Shown here piece after piece: positions 1-9,236 of a stretch of DNA of 64,000 bases. Position 1 is the stretch's first letter. Each line of letters begins with the position of its first letter. Below the pieces are notes generated by a model. The model ran no database searches and had not been told where the DNA came from. It worked only from the letters and a program-made list of their open reading frames with translations. Position numbers and translations under genes: made by a program. The DNA is from Ascarosepion bandense (lineage: Eukaryota > Mollusca > Cephalopoda > Sepiida > Sepiidae). The stretch is from positions 640,001-704,000 of the forward strand of contig JBBBDQ010001293.1 of the NCBI GenBank assembly GCA_037127315.1, written 5' to 3'.

Positions 1-298
1 TGATACATTGATAGCGAAATATTAATGAATAATAAATAGGTAATACCCAACACCTTCTTTACCTTCCTTTACTTTACAGTGCATTACGATAGCCTTCAAA
101 ACTTACCCCTTTATCCATTTATTCATATATTTTTTATTACTAATCCTTTATATTATTTTGTTTACCCTTCATTCTAGTTTAATAATTTTCGTTTCTTCTC
201 ACCTTATAATATTCCTTTTTTGGCTATACTTCCTTCTCTGTTAATAAACTTCCTTTTCGCTGGTTATTCATCATTCTCTCTTGATAATCTTCTCTTCG
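1..298. repeat. degenerate pyrimidine-rich minisatellite
   Basis: The plus strand is rich in T and C and carries loosely repeated phrases such as TTAATAAT followed by CTTCCTTC. The same phrases resume after the LTR at 299-772, so this is one block interrupted by an insertion. I see no gene. Confidence 0.6.
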
Positions 299-772
299 TG
301 TAATATAACAATCTGGCCCCACCCGAGGAAGTGATGCAAGCGATGGTGTTTCCCGTCGGTGAAGGGGTCGGCGAAACGACAAGACAGGTGTTTGTGAAAT
401 ACATCCTGTCGAGGCCGGAGCGGATGTCGTTTGACCTTATTTCCGACAGCGGCGGAAATGACTACGGAGGCAAACAGAACAGGTGTCTCTGGGAATTACG
501 TGGGCGTTGCGTGGGCAAGGCAGGACCGGAAGGAAAGTCCCGGTTCTAGAAGACTATATAAAGACCTCGACACACGGATTCGCCAGCAGAGAACGGCCAG
601 TGCAAGCAGAGAAACACCACAGGCAAGACTACACTCCCGTCAACCCATTCTATGTGCGCTCTCACTCTCCTGTTCTCTATTCCACACGGTTCGTCGTCAT
701 TAATAAAAATATAACCTTATATTTTTATATATGCGTGTTTGTTGTTTTGTCGTCGTACGGCGATATATAACA
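299..772 (+). mobile_element. solo LTR with 4-base target duplication
   Basis: This 474-base block begins TGTAATATAACA and ends TATATAACA, so it has the TG...CA ends of an LTR. It is flanked on both sides by TTCG (295-298 and 773-776), a plausible target-site duplication. It is far more G+C-rich than its surroundings. A TATA-like TATATAAAG lies at about 555 and an AATAAA signal at 702-707, the usual order of U3, R and U5. No internal retroviral-type coding region is next to it, so it is a solo LTR left by recombination. The small ORFs inside it look non-coding. The exact superfamily (Ty3/gypsy or BEL) is not determined. Confidence 0.72.
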
Positions 773-1123
773 TTCGTCTCGCTTTATAACTTTACTTTTT
801 GTTAACTTCTCTCCTACCCCGTAAATATTCCTCTTTCAATCTAGTTAAAATTCATTCCTTTTTTGTTAATAATATGCCTTTTTACTGTTGTACTTCCCTT
901 TTGGTTAATAATCTTTTTATTGGCTATTCACCTTTCCCTGCTAACAATATTCCTTCCTTCTAGGTTATTAAACTTCCTTCCATCTTGGCTAATAATTTTC
1001 TTTTTTGTTGCCTATCCATTCTTCCCTAATTATTATATTCCCTCTTTCGTTTTTCTCGGTTAATAATTTCCTTTGTTGGCTATTCTTTCTTCCCGGATAA
1101 TATATCTTCCTTCCTTATGGTTA
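773..1123. repeat. degenerate minisatellite, second part
   Basis: The pyrimidine-rich TTAATAAT/CTTCC pattern continues here. The stretch at about 960-1030 is nearly repeated at about 1955-2030, so the block was duplicated or once continuous before the dispersed repeat at 1124 inserted. No gene seen. Confidence 0.55.
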
Positions 1124-1858
1124 ACTAGCAGTATAGCCTGGCGTTGCTTTAAGACTAATCCATGGTCCTGGAGCTCAGACTGCTTGGACGTTGGCACGAA
1201 AGACTAAAAAGCAATAGCTGTTTCCAGTTAAAGCGAAACCGTAGACTGAAAGAAAAATGAATGAATGTAATTCAAATTTTGATTTCCTGGTATCGATATC
1301 AAATAAGTCATTTTCGTCGTAAACTGAATTTTGAAGGCTAAATAAGTCCTCTGAGTAAATGGTATCATGGTTGAGACTAAGAACTACAAATATATCTACT
1401 TAGATCCAAACCCGAAGCAAAAACTTAAATAAAAGGGCTGAAAAAATACAGACATACAAGCAGATAAACAGACACACACGCAAACATTTTGCCTTTAATA
1501 TATATATATATATATATATATATTATCGATTTTCTGCACTATTGTAAGAACTGCAAATTTAAAACTTCTGATTATCGTTTCTTATGTCTTTGTCTATAAG
1601 TGTGTCAAATTTGATTAAAATCGGACCACTCCTTCTATAACCCGATTTTTTCGATTATCGATTTTCGATATTTATCGGGGGTACCTCGACACCAAAACTA
1701 GCTAAGAACACTCGCAGACGCTTATAGTACAACTGTGTAAATTTTCAAGAAATCGATTCAGCCGTTTAGGAGTCTATAGGTAACGGACACACACACACAG
1801 ACACACACACACACAGACACACACACACAGACAATGTTCCATTTATAAATAAGTTTAG
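1124..1858 (+). repeat. dispersed repeat family A, long form
   Basis: The element begins ACTAGCAGTATAGCC followed by GGCGTTGCT and ends TTTATAAATAAGTTTAG. Related copies lie at 3926-4457, 27439-27979 and, inverted, 49876-50638. All share a block with CCCGATTTTTTCGATTATCG, a stretch reading AAATCG plus GTTCAGCCGTTT, and a (CA)n tract near the 3' end. This copy and the one at 49876 contain about 200 extra internal bases missing from the other two. No ORF is recognisable, so I read it as a non-autonomous retroelement or a LINE 3' end of unknown parent. Confidence 0.75.
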
Positions 1859-2391
1859 TTTAGATTTAGATAATATTAATTCATTTTCTGTTAATAATAT
1901 TACTTTCTTTTTGTTGATTATCCAATTTTCCCTGCTAATAATATTCTTTCATTCTCGGTTATTAACCTTTCTTCCATCTTGGTTAATAATTTTCTTTTTT
2001 GTTGCCTATCCATCCTTCCATGTAAATTATATTCGCTCCTTCTCAATTAACGGTTCTTCTTTCTTTCTCGGTTAATAATATTCCTTTTTTCCTCACTTGT
2101 TGGTTATTCTTTCTTCTCGATTAATAATCTTCCTTCCTTCTCAGTTAAGAATCTTCTATTTTGTTAGTTATTAATCATCCTTTCTGTTGCCTATCCATCC
2201 TTCCCCGTTAATAACCGTCCTTGCTTCTGGGCTAGTAATCTTTCTCTTTGTTATTCTTTCTTACTTGTTAATAACCTTCCTTTTATTGGTTATCCTATTC
2301 TCTCGGTTAATAAGCTTCTTTTGTACTTACATTAGCTACTTTTTCCTCCACATCTTCAAAGCCATGATTATACTTTTTCTTTTATTTTTTA
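1859..2391. repeat. degenerate minisatellite, third part
   Basis: Continuation of the TTAATAAT/CTTCC pyrimidine-rich block after the inserted family A repeat. The translated products are runs of Phe, Leu and Ile that only reflect base composition. No gene. Confidence 0.55.
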
Positions 2392-3108
2392 TTCTAACCT
2401 TTCTCATTCCTGCTCTCTTATTCTTTTTTCCTTTCTTTTTAACTTTCACCACTTTGTTCTTATTTTACTTGGTTCTCTTTCTTTTTACTTGGTTCTTTTT
2501 TTTCTTCCTCTCTTATTCCTTTTTCCTTTCTTTTTAACTTTCACCACTTAGTTCTTATTTTACTTGGTTCTCTTTCTTTTTACTTGGTTCTTTTTTTTCT
2601 TCCTCTCTTATTCCTTTTTTCTTTCTTTTTAACTTTCACCACTTTGTTCTTATTTTACTTGGTTCTCTTTCTTTTTACTTGGTTCTTTTTTTTTCTTCCT
2701 CTCTTATTCCTTTTTCCTTTCTTTTTAACTTTCACCACTTTGTTCTTATTTTACTTGGTTCTCTTTCTTTTTACTTGGTTCTTTTTTTTTCTTCCTCTCT
2801 TATTCCTTTTTCCTTTCTTTTTAACTTTCACCACTTTGTTCTTATTTTACTTGGTTCTCTTTCTTTTTACTTGGTTCTTTTTTTTCTTCCTCTCTTATTC
2901 CTTTTTTCTTTCTTTTTAACTTTCACCACTTTGTTCTTATTTTACTTGGTTCTCTTTCTTTTTACTTGGTTCTTTTTTTTCTTCCTCTCTTATTCCTTTT
3001 TCCTTTCTTTTTAACTTTCACCACTTAGTTCTTATTTTACTTGGTTCTCTTTCTTTTTACTTGGTTCTTTTTTTTTCTTCCTCTCTTATTTCTTTTGCTT
3101 TCTTTTTC
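2392..3108 (+). repeat. 95-base tandem array, about seven copies
   Basis: A unit of about 95 bases containing TTTCACCACTTTGTTC, TTTTACTTGGTTCTC and a poly-T/C stretch repeats about seven times with few differences. Because 95 is not a multiple of three, each copy is read in a different frame, giving long overlapping hydrophobic ORFs that are artefacts. The strong strand bias (plus strand nearly all pyrimidine) is unusual and could form triplex DNA. Confidence 0.9.
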
Positions 3109-3394
3109 AGATGATTTGATGCAGTTCCTTATTTTTATCATTTTGCAGTTGTTATCATCCCTGGTCACCTCTTTTCCCTTTTACGTTTTCTTCTTTTTGT
3201 CCCAGTGTCAGTGCCAAAAGCTAAATTCCAATTGTCCGTTCCCCACCCTAGCATCGATTTCCGCCACAGTCACCAAGAGAAGAAAATAAAGAAACCAACA
3301 CCCACACTAAACCTCGCCAATCTCTTTCTATCAACGACCATTAAATCTTTCGCGTAAGAGATTAAACATATCCGACATGGATTACCGTTTTAGA
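3109..3394. other. no gene recognised
   Basis: Single-copy-looking pyrimidine-rich sequence between the tandem array and a LINE fragment. No motif or repeat recognised. Confidence 0.4.
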
Positions 3395-3925
3395 GGGGGA
3401 TGTGGATCGTTTTTAGCTTTCTTAACAATAGCATTGAATATTGCTGCAACATCTGGTCTGGTGCTCCTGCTACGCATTTAGAGATTCTTGATAAAATCCA
3501 AAGAATAATCTGCAATGTTATTGATACTGAACTGACATATCGGCTTCAGTTCCTTTGCAATGGCCGCGACCTTGCTTCCCTGTGCTTTCTCTATATATAT
3601 GTTCGTGGTAATGTTTCCTATTTCGTACCTCGACCTTACGAAAGTATGCTTAGTAGTAGGGGGAAAGCTAGGCTTCATCTTTTTATAGTTGGAATAGCTA
3701 GATCTAAGCTCTGTATTAACGGTTCTATCCTAACACATCTCGCTTGTAGATCTCTCTTCTAGTTCTTTTTCTTTCCGGCCAACTCTGATATTCAAAAATT
3801 TTAATGCAATGTTAGTCGTTATGTTTGCTTTCTTTGTTTCATTTCTATTATAATTCTATCTTCTCAATAATGTTTTTCTTTTAATCTTTAACAATCATTA
3901 CACTTCTTCAGCATTTTATATCATT
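3395..3925 (+). mobile_element. LINE 3' fragment (jockey/CR1-type RT C-terminus)
   Basis: The plus strand reads IEYCCNIWSGAP, then LDKIQR and LASLCFLY, which is the conserved region after the RT fingers and palm in jockey/CR1-like non-LTR retrotransposons (typically EYCSHIWSGAP...LDKIQRR...R.NVASLCLFY). Six further partial copies occur in this window. The fragment is 5' truncated near 3395 and its 3' UTR runs into a family A repeat at 3926. The open frame persists for about 120 codons but the catalytic YADD region is absent. Exact clade is not resolved. Confidence 0.7.
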
Positions 3926-4457
3926 ACTAGCAGTATAGCCCAGCGTTGCTCGAGTGTAATGAAAGCTTTAAAACTAATCTAGAGTCCTGGAGCTCAGACT
4001 CAGCCTAAAGAATATTTGAGTGAAGTTTGGCGAGAATCGGATAAAAATTGTGGATTTGTATAAAGGACATACAGACACATAAACAGACACACACACAAAC
4101 ATTTTGCCTTTTATATATATATATTGTCGACATTGTGCACTGTTATAAGAACTGCAACCTTGAAACTACTGAATATCGTTTCTTATGTCTTTGTCTATGA
4201 GTGTATCAAATTTGATTAAACTCGGATCACTCCTTCTATGACCCGATTTTTTCGATTATCGATTTTCGATATTTATCGGGGGTACCTCGACACAAAATCT
4301 AGCTAAGAACACTCGCAGATGCTTATAGTACAACTGTGTTAATTTTCAAGAAAATCGGTTCAGCCGTTTCGGAGTCTATAGGTAACGGACACACACACAA
4401 ACTCACACACACACACAAACACACACACACAAAGTTCCATTTATAAATAAGTTTAGA
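3926..4457 (+). repeat. dispersed repeat family A, short form
   Basis: Same 5' end (ACTAGCAGTATAGCC), same conserved TCGATTATCG core and same 3' end (TTTATAAATAAGTTTAG) as the copy at 1124, but lacking about 200 internal bases. It is inserted at the end of a LINE 3' UTR. Confidence 0.8.
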
Positions 4458-4525
4458 TCAGTAGAATCTTGCCATGGATATTCAAAAATGTGCATAGGTC
4501 ATGAGTTCGATCTTTACATAAATTG

Positions 4526-4645
4526 TGCTAACGGTCATATCATGTTGAAACATTGGTTCTTGTACCATCACCGAAGGCAAACAAATTTTAGCTTCGTCCG
4601 TATTTAGAAGGATGAACACATGGGAATACCAGGTGACGTAATCTT
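4526..4645 (+). repeat. 5S rRNA-derived segment of composite SINE
   Basis: The sequence follows 5S rRNA along its length: it reads CGGTCATATCATGTTGAA near the 5' end, ATCACCGAAGGCAAACAA in the middle and GGGAATACCAGGTGACGTAAT at the 3' end. Many substitutions rule out a working 5S gene. It is followed after about three bases by a tRNA-like SINE head. The same order (5S-like then tRNA-SINE) recurs at 48212 and, degraded, at 57812. Confidence 0.72.
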
Positions 4646-4648
4646 CTA

Positions 4649-4900
4649 TATACGGATAGAGTAGTGAATAACGACTGGGAAATGAAACTGTAAAGCCGAG
4701 TATCAATTCCAGTGGAAATTGTTTTATTCACTTACACGCAAATAGCATAAATTAATGTATGATTTCACCTCTTCTCCTCGCAGCTACGGGTTAATTATCA
4801 GGAGCTGTCTCAGTAAATTATTATCTCAAAAAATATTTGCAATCTAAAAATATATTTTGGAATTAAATAACCTGCAAAATTTTGATAAGCCGTAAAAAGA
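4649..4900 (+). mobile_element. tRNA-derived SINE with GATAAGCC tail
   Basis: The head shows an A-box-like GGATAGAGTAGTGAATAACG and a B-box-like GCCGAGTATCAATTCC, then the body phrase CACTTACACGCAAATA shared with other SINEs here. The 3' part reads ATAACCTGCAAAATTTTGATAAGCC, also found at about 6125 and, altered, at 57970. Directly joined to the 5S-like segment upstream. Confidence 0.65.
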
Positions 4901-5210
4901 AATTGATTAATTATTAACGATATTGTTTTCAATTTATTCTTTTACTAAGCTAATATTTTCGTTTCTTTTTAATTTTTGTCAATTTCTTTTTGTTTCTTTC
5001 TTTGCTTCTTTCAGTATTTTTCTGTTTCGTTTGTTTCTGCATCTCCTTATCTTGGGGTCATTTACTCGCATTTTAATCCGTTTTATATTCTTGTTTTACT
5101 CTAGTTATTTTAAGTCGAGATTGTTGGTGTTTTTGTTTTTTTCGAAAGATTTTTTATATTCTTAATGATATTTTAGTGATGTACGTTGTGGTGTAATTGA
5201 TATATATATA
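4901..5210. other. no gene recognised, T-rich
   Basis: T-rich sequence between a SINE and a LINE-tail tandem element, ending in a short (TA)n. The 80-codon hydrophobic ORF at 4923 has no recognisable motif. Confidence 0.4.
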
Positions 5211-5215
5211 TATAT

Positions 5216-5607
5216 TTTTAATCATATCACCCCAAGCAAGGCGGTGACGCCACTGATGCGCATGGGGCTACTTAAGAGTAGAATGATAGGAAAAGAAGAA
5301 AGCTGGGAACCACATCCTAAACAGGAAACAAGGGATGAGCCTCTTCACCTGTTCAATAGACGTGGGTGGTGTGTAAACCGGGCGATAGTTAAGTCTATCT
5401 ATTCCAATTGAGAACAAAAAAAGAGAAAAGAAAAAAAAGTGAAAGAAGATTGGGAAAAAGAAAAAAAAAAGAAAGAAAAAGCCGGGAACCACATCCTAAA
5501 CAGGAAACAAGGGATGAGCCTCTTCACCTGTTCAAAAGATGTGGGTGGAGTGTGAACCGGGCGATAGTTAAGTCTATCTACTCCAATAAGTCTGTCTACT
5601 CCAATCG
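5216..5607 (-). mobile_element. LINE-tail tandem element, about two units
   Basis: On the minus strand this holds two copies of a unit containing AAGAGGCTCATCCCTTG, TTTCCTGTTTAGGATGTGG, CAATTGGAATAG and TATCGCCCGGTT. It ends with CATCAGTGGCGTCACC and GGGTGATATGATTAAA, the same 3' tail as the LINE copies in this window. It is either the 3' UTR of that LINE or a non-autonomous derivative using its tail. Confidence 0.75.
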
Positions 5608-5611
5608 TCTT

Positions 5612-5888
5612 GAAATGGAAAATGGGAGAGCCGAGTTCGAGTTAAATTTACTTAGCTGTGTTCACTTACACGCAAATAATATTTGAAAAGGTGCGAATCC
5701 TTCTTTTCTCCCTTCAGCTATGAGTTAAATAACAGGGCAGACTGGGTTATATAGCCTTAGTTGGCAACCAGTCTACCGCTGATAAAATAACCACCTACTG
5801 CGGGAAAATATTCTGCATAGTCAGTTAAGGATCGAAAAAGATATGATCGTCCAAGCGTGTATAACTTACGGAATTTAATTAACTCACT
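5612..5888 (+). mobile_element. tRNA-derived SINE
   Basis: Contains the B-box-like GAGCCGAGTTCGAG, then TTCACTTACACGCAAATA, GGCAACCAGTCTACCG and the 3' phrase ATGATCGTCCAAGCGTGTAT. This is the body of the most common SINE here. It sits directly after a LINE-tail tandem element and its A box is not clear. Confidence 0.75.
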
Positions 5889-5920
5889 GATTGATATTAG
5901 TATCTCGATATTTCGATGAC

Positions 5921-6150
5921 CAGGTGGTGTAATGGCTAACGACTACGTGTTGTTAATAGGAGAGCCGAGTTCTAATTTCCCTTTTGCTCATTATATTCAC
6001 TTACACGCAAATACCCCTGGGAAAGGTGTAAATCTCACTCGTTTCTCCCTCAGCTATGGAGTAATTAGTAAGACTTGTTTCCCGAAAGCCATTATTTTCA
6101 CCACAAAATATGTATTTCAATAATCTGCAAAAGTTTGATAAGCCCTCAAA
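5921..6150 (+). mobile_element. tRNA-derived SINE with GATAAGCC tail
   Basis: A good A-box region, GGTGGTGTAATGGCTAACG, is followed by B-box-like GAGCCGAGTTCTAATTTCC and TTCACTTACACGCAAATA. The 3' end reads CTGCAAAAGTTTGATAAGCC, matching the tail of the SINE at 4649. The 63-codon ORF inside it is spurious. Confidence 0.72.
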
Positions 6151-6403
6151 AAGGAATCAATCAAACGTAATCTTTTTTCTGATACGGTTGTCATTTTGTC
6201 ATTCATTGCTTATGACTAATCCACTTGTTTTTTTAATTCATCATCTCATTTCTGGCAATTTATGTATCTTACATGCAACCTTTTATTTTTCTCTATTCAC
6301 ATTATTTTATTCAATCATTCATTGCTTCATTCATTCTCACAGTTTTCTTCTTATTTTCCTTGTTTCTTCTTTCAGGCATTTTATCAATTCTATTCTTATT
6401 CTT
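6151..6403. repeat. pyrimidine-rich low complexity
   Basis: Simple TTCATTCATT-like sequence next to the (AGAAGA)n-type tail of the RTE LINE on the minus strand. No gene. Confidence 0.5.
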
Positions 6404-7262
6404 CTTCTTCTATGTGCCCTGTCCCTTCAGGACGTAGGCGATCATGGATCTCCACGTCTCCCTATCTCTTGTGGCTCTTAGTATGTTTGCTCCTGTTGCT
6501 CCTGGCAACCCCCGTTCCGTCATCCACCTGATCAGACTCTGCAGATATGTTATCCGCTGCCTTCCTCTGTCTCTCCTTCCTTCTATCTGACCAGTCAGTA
6601 TCAGGTTCTCCAGGCTCTCCTTCCTCATTGCATGTCCCAGGAACTTCAGTTGTCTCTTCCTGATGCTCAGCATCAATTTCCTTTTTGTTGCCATTCTTTC
6701 TAACACTTCGTCGTTATTTGTATGCTCAGTCCACGATATCCGTAGCATCCTTCTGTAGGTCCACATTTCGGCCGCTTCCAGTTTTGTCCTCATTTTCGAT
6801 GATATTGTCCAGCATTCACAGCCGTACTGAAGAACTGACATCACGTAGCAGTCTAGCACTCTTTTCTTCGTTTCTATTGAGATCTTCCTGTGTGTTAGTA
6901 TTTTGCTCATCTTCTGGAACGCGTCCTTTGCCATGCCAATTCGCCTTCGGATCTCCGTGTCGCAATTTCCATCTCCTGTTAGAACACTTCCTAGGTACTT
7001 AAATTCTTGGACTTGTTTGAGTCTGTTATCCCCCACCTGTATTTGGCATTTTGGGTTGTATCTTTTGCTGATGACCATGCACTCAGTTTTCTTAAAGTTT
7101 ATTTGTAGTCCCTTCTTGTCACTCTCCACTGCTACTTTCTGTATGAGATCTTGCAGTTTCCTTTCCGTGTCCGCAATCAGTACTGTATCGTCCGCGTATC
7201 TTATGTTGTTCAGGTTGTGGCCTCCAATAATAAATCCTGGTGTGTCATCTAGGGTCCTCAAC
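6404..7262 (-). mobile_element. RTE-type LINE, 5'-truncated 3' end
   Basis: The minus strand carries the C-terminal half of an endonuclease/reverse transcriptase of the RTE type, then a 3' end reading GGGCACATAGAAGAAGAAG, a trinucleotide tail that recurs at the other RTE copies (9240, 31530, 41500, 44275). The element stops at about 7262 against low-complexity DNA, which is the usual 5' truncation. The first 470 bases or so are almost identical to 9240-9709. Confidence 0.85.
6410..7261 (-). CDS. RTE reverse transcriptase C-terminal part, open frame
   Basis: This 283-codon open frame starts just before the RT catalytic motif: residues 19-30 read NIRYADDTVLIA with the paired aspartates of the palm. 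It continues with NFKKTECMVI, KYLGSVLTGDG, EIRRRIGMAK, RVLDCYVMSVLQYGCECWTI and ends with MTERGLP and RETWRSMIA. This order is standard for the thumb and C-terminal region of RTE/BovB-like LINE proteins. The endonuclease and RT fingers are missing, so the fragment cannot be autonomous. The methionine used as start is internal. The frame has no stop, which suggests a fairly young insertion. Confidence 0.85.
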   Translation of the reverse strand: MRTLDDTPGFIIGGHNLNNIRYADDTVLIADTERKLQDLIQKVAVESDKKGLQINFKKTECMVISKRYNPKCQIQVGDNRLKQVQEFKYLGSVLTGDGNCDTEIRRRIGMAKDAFQKMSKILTHRKISIETKKRVLDCYVMSVLQYGCECWTISSKMRTKLEAAEMWTYRRMLRISWTEHTNNDEVLERMATKRKLMLSIRKRQLKFLGHAMRKESLENLILTGQIEGRRDRGRQRITYLQSLIRWMTERGLPGATGANILRATRDRETWRSMIAYVLKGQGT

Positions 7263-7546
7263 TTTTCTTTATTTTATTCATTGTCTCAAATTTTCGCTAA
7301 TTTTCTTTCTGGTTTCATCAAATGATACGATTTATCTTTCTATGCCTCCCTTTTATTCCTTCATTCATTCATTCCCGAATTTGTTTCTATTTTTTTCTTT
7401 GATTCATTCACTAATCTCTGTCCCCATTTCTCTTCTTTCTTTCATTCATTCCATTGTTTTTCTTTCTTTCATGTCATCATTTTTTTCTTATCTCTCTTGC
7501 TCTTGGGTTGATTTAACTGTTTTCTAATTCTTGTCTATATCTTGTA

Positions 7547-7580
<34 letters not shown>

Positions 7581-7950
7581 CCTCCTTTTGTTTCTTTTCC
7601 TTTATCTTTCATTCAACCCCTATCGTTTCCTTTAATTCCTTAGTTTTCTCAGTCATTTTCGTTTCATTATTTCTCTCTCAAGTTAAATTTTCTCTCATTT
7701 ATTCCCTTATAGTTGTCCTTATTTCTTTTGTCCCTATTAATCATTCGCTCTTTCTTTACAGCTAAAATTTGTTCCCTAGTGTCTGCCATTTTGTTATTTG
7801 TATTCCTTTTCATATATATTTACGAATTTATCTCAAAACAAACATAAGCATTTCGTATGAAATATCTGAAAAAAAATTATTTTTTCTAAAATCTTACCTT
7901 ATTACGGATACATTTCACTATCATTCTTTCTCTTTAAATTGTATCTTTTT
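7263..7950. repeat. pyrimidine-rich low complexity with (CTTT)n
   Basis: Simple TTCATTC-type sequence with a (CTTT)n run at about 7546-7579. Predicted proteins are Phe/Ser/Leu runs. No gene recognised. Confidence 0.55.
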
Positions 7951-8492
7951 AGGATGTGGTTTCCGGGTTTCTCTTTTCCAATCTGTTCACTTTTTCAATT
8001 GGAGTAGATAGATTTATCTATCGCCCGGTTCACACTTCACCCAGGTCTATTGAACAGGTTAAGAGGCTCATCCCTTGTTCCCTGTTTAGGATGTGGTTTC
8101 CAGCTTTCTCTTTTCCAATCTTCTCAATTTTTTTTTAATTGGAGTAGATAGATCTATCTATCGCCCGGTTTACACTCAACCCACGTCTATTGAACAGGTT
8201 AAGAGGCTCATCCCATGTTCCCTGTTTAGGATGTTGTTTCCGGCTTTCTCTTTTCCAATCTTCTTACTTTGTTTTTGTTTTTTTTGTTTTTTTTTCAATT
8301 GTAGTAGATAGATCTATCTATCGACCGGTTTACACTCAACCCACGTCTATTGAACAGGTTAAGAGGCTCATCCCATGTTCCCTGTTTAAGATGTGGTTTC
8401 CGGCTTTCTCTTTTCAAATATTTTCACTATTACGTAGCCCCCTGCACATCAGTGGCGTTACCGCCTTGCTCGGGGTGATACGATTAAAAAGA
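7951..8492 (+). mobile_element. LINE-tail tandem element, four units
   Basis: Four head-to-tail units each contain GGATGTGGTTTCC, TTTCTCTTTTCCAATCT, a T-run of variable length, GGAGTAGATAGA, TATCGCCCGGTT and AAGAGGCTCATCCC. The array ends with AGCCCCCTGCACATCAGTGG, CGCCTTGCTCGGGGTGATA and GATTAAA. The units keep an open frame by chance, giving similar 60-76 residue ORFs that are probably not proteins. Confidence 0.8.
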
Positions 8493-8552
8493 AATTCTAA
8501 TGTTGGTCTCAATATTCTTATATCGCGATTTACTAAACGTAAATTAGATGTA

Positions 8553-8842
8553 GTCAGTCAGTTAAGTGTCATACGTGATACACGCTTTGGGCGATCATGT
8601 CTCGAAAGAGACATGACTGACTGGGCAGAAGATTATCCCGCAGTAGGTTGCCATTGCTTTCTGCGGTAGACTGGTTGCCGACCAAGGCTATAGAACCCAA
8701 TCTGTCCTACTATTTAACCCATAACTGGAAGGAAGAGAAGGGTATTTGCGCGTAAGTGAATACAATGAATTCAACTGGAATTCGAACTCGGCTACCCGGT
8801 TTCTCGTTCCGAGCCGATATCCACTGTACCACAGTACAAGGC
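8553..8842 (-). mobile_element. tRNA-derived SINE, near full length
   Basis: Read on the minus strand it starts with TGGTACAGTGGATATCGGCT (A-box region), has CCGAGTTCGAATTCCAG (good B box), the body TTCACTTACGCGCAAATA, GGCAACCAGTCTACCGCAG, CCTACTGCGGGATAATCTTC and ends CACTTAACTGACTGAC. This is the clearest plan of the commonest SINE here: a tRNA-related pol III promoter plus a tRNA-unrelated body. Confidence 0.85.
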
Positions 8843-8914
8843 CTAAAGAATAGGTCCCACAATAAGGATCAAAGATGCTACTCACTCATAATTGATCTAG
8901 CCTACTGAAAATTT

Positions 8915-9228
8915 CAGTCAGTCAGTTAAATGCCATACGTGATACACTCTTGGGCGATCATATCTCGAAAGAGATTCATCAGTGGCGTTACCGCCTTGCT
9001 TGGGATGATATGATTAAAAAAATCTCACAGTAGGTTCCTATTACTATCTGCGGTAGACTAGTTGCCAGCCTAGGCTATACAAACCAATCTGTCCTGTTAT
9101 TTAACCCATAAATTGAGGAAAGAGTCGGATTAATAGCTTTTCCAAATGTAATTGCATGTGAAAGGTTAAGTGAAAGGAGGGAATTCAACTGTTCCGAGCC
9201 GATATCCACTGCACCACAACGCACATTC
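8915..9228 (-). mobile_element. chimeric SINE containing a LINE 3' tail
   Basis: Both ends match the common SINE (CACTGCACCACAACGCACAT region at 9228 and the GACTGACTG end at 8915). Between 8977 and 9022 the SINE body is replaced by CATCAGTGGCGTTACCGCC and GGGATGATATGATTAAA on the plus strand, the LINE tail. The B-box region is also damaged. Confidence 0.7.
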
Positions 9229-9236
9229 TAACAAAT

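Noticed and set aside
2187..3289. Several long hydrophobic ORFs of up to 116 codons
   Set aside because: They follow the 95-base pyrimidine array in shifting frames; composition alone explains Phe/Leu runs.
6685..7325. Plus-strand ORFs of 105-140 codons over the RTE copy
   Set aside because: Antisense shadows of the RTE reverse transcriptase frame on the minus strand.
7951..8669. Family of similar 60-159 residue proteins from the LINE-tail units (also 23895-24441, 58675-58959)
   Set aside because: Similarity follows from DNA tandem units; frames are open by chance and include the untranslated LINE tail.
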